DNA of 7,096 nt, taken from assembly GCA_009701105.1 (NCBI GenBank), contig WLKU01000068.1, positions 1 through 7,096 on the forward strand, written 5' to 3'. Below are positions 6,210 to 7,096 of this stretch, piece after piece; the first letter of the stretch is position 1; each line of letters opens with the position of its first letter. Made by a program: the position numbers and the translations under genes. Origin of the DNA: Actinomycetota bacterium (lineage in GTDB: Bacteria > Actinomycetota > Acidimicrobiia > Acidimicrobiales > Ilumatobacteraceae). The notes below the pieces were generated by a model. The model had not been told where the DNA came from and searched no databases. It saw only the letters and a program-made list of their open reading frames with translations.

Positions 6210-7096
6210 TGCGCAATCGATTCTGGCAATGCGACGCCGAGTACTTTGCGACCGCTAAGGAACTTGCTACGTGCAAGAAGAAGCACTGCTGGTCTTGTGA
6301 AGAAGTAAGCGATGATCACGTCACACAATGTAGAGAGCCCAAGGAAAAATGCAAAACCACGTACTGATCCGACGGTTAGCCACCAGAGCACGAGCGCACC
6401 CAAGAATGAAACTGTGTCTGCAGCCAAGATGGTGCGCCATGCAAGCGTAAAACTTCGTTGTGCAGAGCTGCGCAACGACTTACCAGCATGGAGTTCATCT
6501 TTAATGCGTTCGAAGAACACCACATACGAGTCGACCGTTACGCCAATAGAGACGATGATGCCGGCAACTCCAGACAAAGTGAGTGCAAGACCATTTGAGC
6601 GCGAGATAAATGCAATGATGCTCCACAACAGAGCACTCGACACCATGAGCCCACCAACCACGACGATGGTCAGCATGCGGTAATACACGAAGAAGAATGC
6701 CATTACCAAGAGCACACCGATCAGACCAGAGATAATTGCTGCACGCAATGAGTCTTTTCCAAGAGTTGGAGAAACGGTTTGAACTGTTGCAACCTTGAAC
6801 TTGACAGGAACCGCACCGAACTCGAGAATCTTGGCTAGGTCGCGAGCTTCAGATTGAGAGAAGTCTCCACTGATCTGCACATTGCCACCCGCAAACACTG
6901 CTTCTTGAACTGTCGGAGCCGAAATCACTTTGCCGTCCAACGCAATAGCAATGCGTGCTGTAGGGCAAGTCGCATCGCGATTGAAACATTTTGTCGTCAG
7001 TGCATTCCACAAGTCTGCGCCATCTGCACCTTTTCGCAATTCAACAGTCACTGTCCAGTTGCCATTGTTGATCACGGCTTGCGCATTATTGGTAAA
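6206..7096 (-). CDS. secD: Protein translocase subunit SecD, C-terminal part
   Basis: Partner of SecF in the SecDF export motor. The N-terminus, including transmembrane segment 1 and most of the P1 domain, lies past the right edge; 296 residues remain and the window edge falls on a codon boundary. In fragment numbering, 1-110 is the end of the extracytoplasmic P1 domain (IALDGKVISAPTV at 51-63, ISGDFSQSEARDLAKIL at 75-91, FGAVPV at 93-98). Five hydrophobic segments follow at about 119-139, 142-164, 171-195, 223-242 and 246-267. LSGVAGIIVSIGVTVDSYVV (174-193) contains Asp189, the motif position used for proton transfer. VDSYVV in place of VDANVL is an actinobacterial form. Cys37 and Cys44 lie close together on the external face and could form a disulfide. 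The TGA overlaps the secF ATG by 4 bases, so the two subunits are probably made in a coupled way. Confidence 0.97.
   Translation of the reverse strand, partial: FTNNAQAVINNGNWTVTVELRKGADGADLWNALTTKCFNRDATCPTARIAIALDGKVISAPTVQEAVFAGGNVQISGDFSQSEARDLAKILEFGAVPVKFKVATVQTVSPTLGKDSLRAAIISGLIGVLLVMAFFFVYYRMLTIVVVGGLMVSSALLWSIIAFISRSNGLALTLSGVAGIIVSIGVTVDSYVVFFERIKDELHAGKSLRSSAQRSFTLAWRTILAADTVSFLGALVLWWLTVGSVRGFAFFLGLSTLCDVIIAYFFTRPAVLLLARSKFLSGRKVLGVALPESIAQ

Overview
The window holds five housekeeping genes, all on the minus strand and read right to left as secD (3' part) - secF - rel (relA/spoT type) - hisS - aspS (5' part). Almost every base is coding. The only gaps are 57 bases between secF and rel and 10 bases between hisS and aspS. 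secD/secF and rel/hisS overlap by 4 bases each. The layout looks like one polycistronic unit with its promoter and terminator outside the window; no rRNA, tRNA, mobile element, CRISPR array or phage gene was seen.

The organism is most likely an actinomycete-type bacterium (phylum Actinomycetota). SecD carries TVDSYVVFFER where proteobacterial proteins have VDANVLIFER, SecF carries LGFSLYDTIVVFDKV, and Rel carries PKFNLYQSLHTTVIGP; from memory these are all actinobacterial forms. The base composition, by eye, is near 50% G+C, lower than in most cultured actinomycetes. A freshwater or marine lineage, perhaps Acidimicrobiia, is possible, but that is a guess. The gene order resembles the actinobacterial secD-secF-apt-relA ... 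hisS-aspS neighbourhood, shortened here: no apt lies between secF and rel, and nothing lies between rel and hisS.

Region by region: 7096-6206 is the C-terminal 296 residues of SecD; 6209-5088 is complete SecF; 5087-5031 is a short spacer with two small hairpins and a possible 11-codon leader ORF that ends on the rel start codon; 5030-2784 is a complete bifunctional (p)ppGpp synthetase/hydrolase; 2787-1534 is histidyl-tRNA synthetase with a GTG start; 1523-1 is the first 507 residues of aspartyl-tRNA synthetase, open to the window edge.

SecD and SecF form the membrane complex that uses the proton gradient to help SecYEG export proteins. Rel, HisRS and AspRS link amino-acid supply, tRNA charging and the stringent response. 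The AspRS has the residue pair (His43, Gly87) expected of a non-discriminating enzyme, which predicts that Asn-tRNA is made through GatCAB. I see no new biological system here. The points most worth checking are the secF-rel junction and the AspRS specificity prediction.
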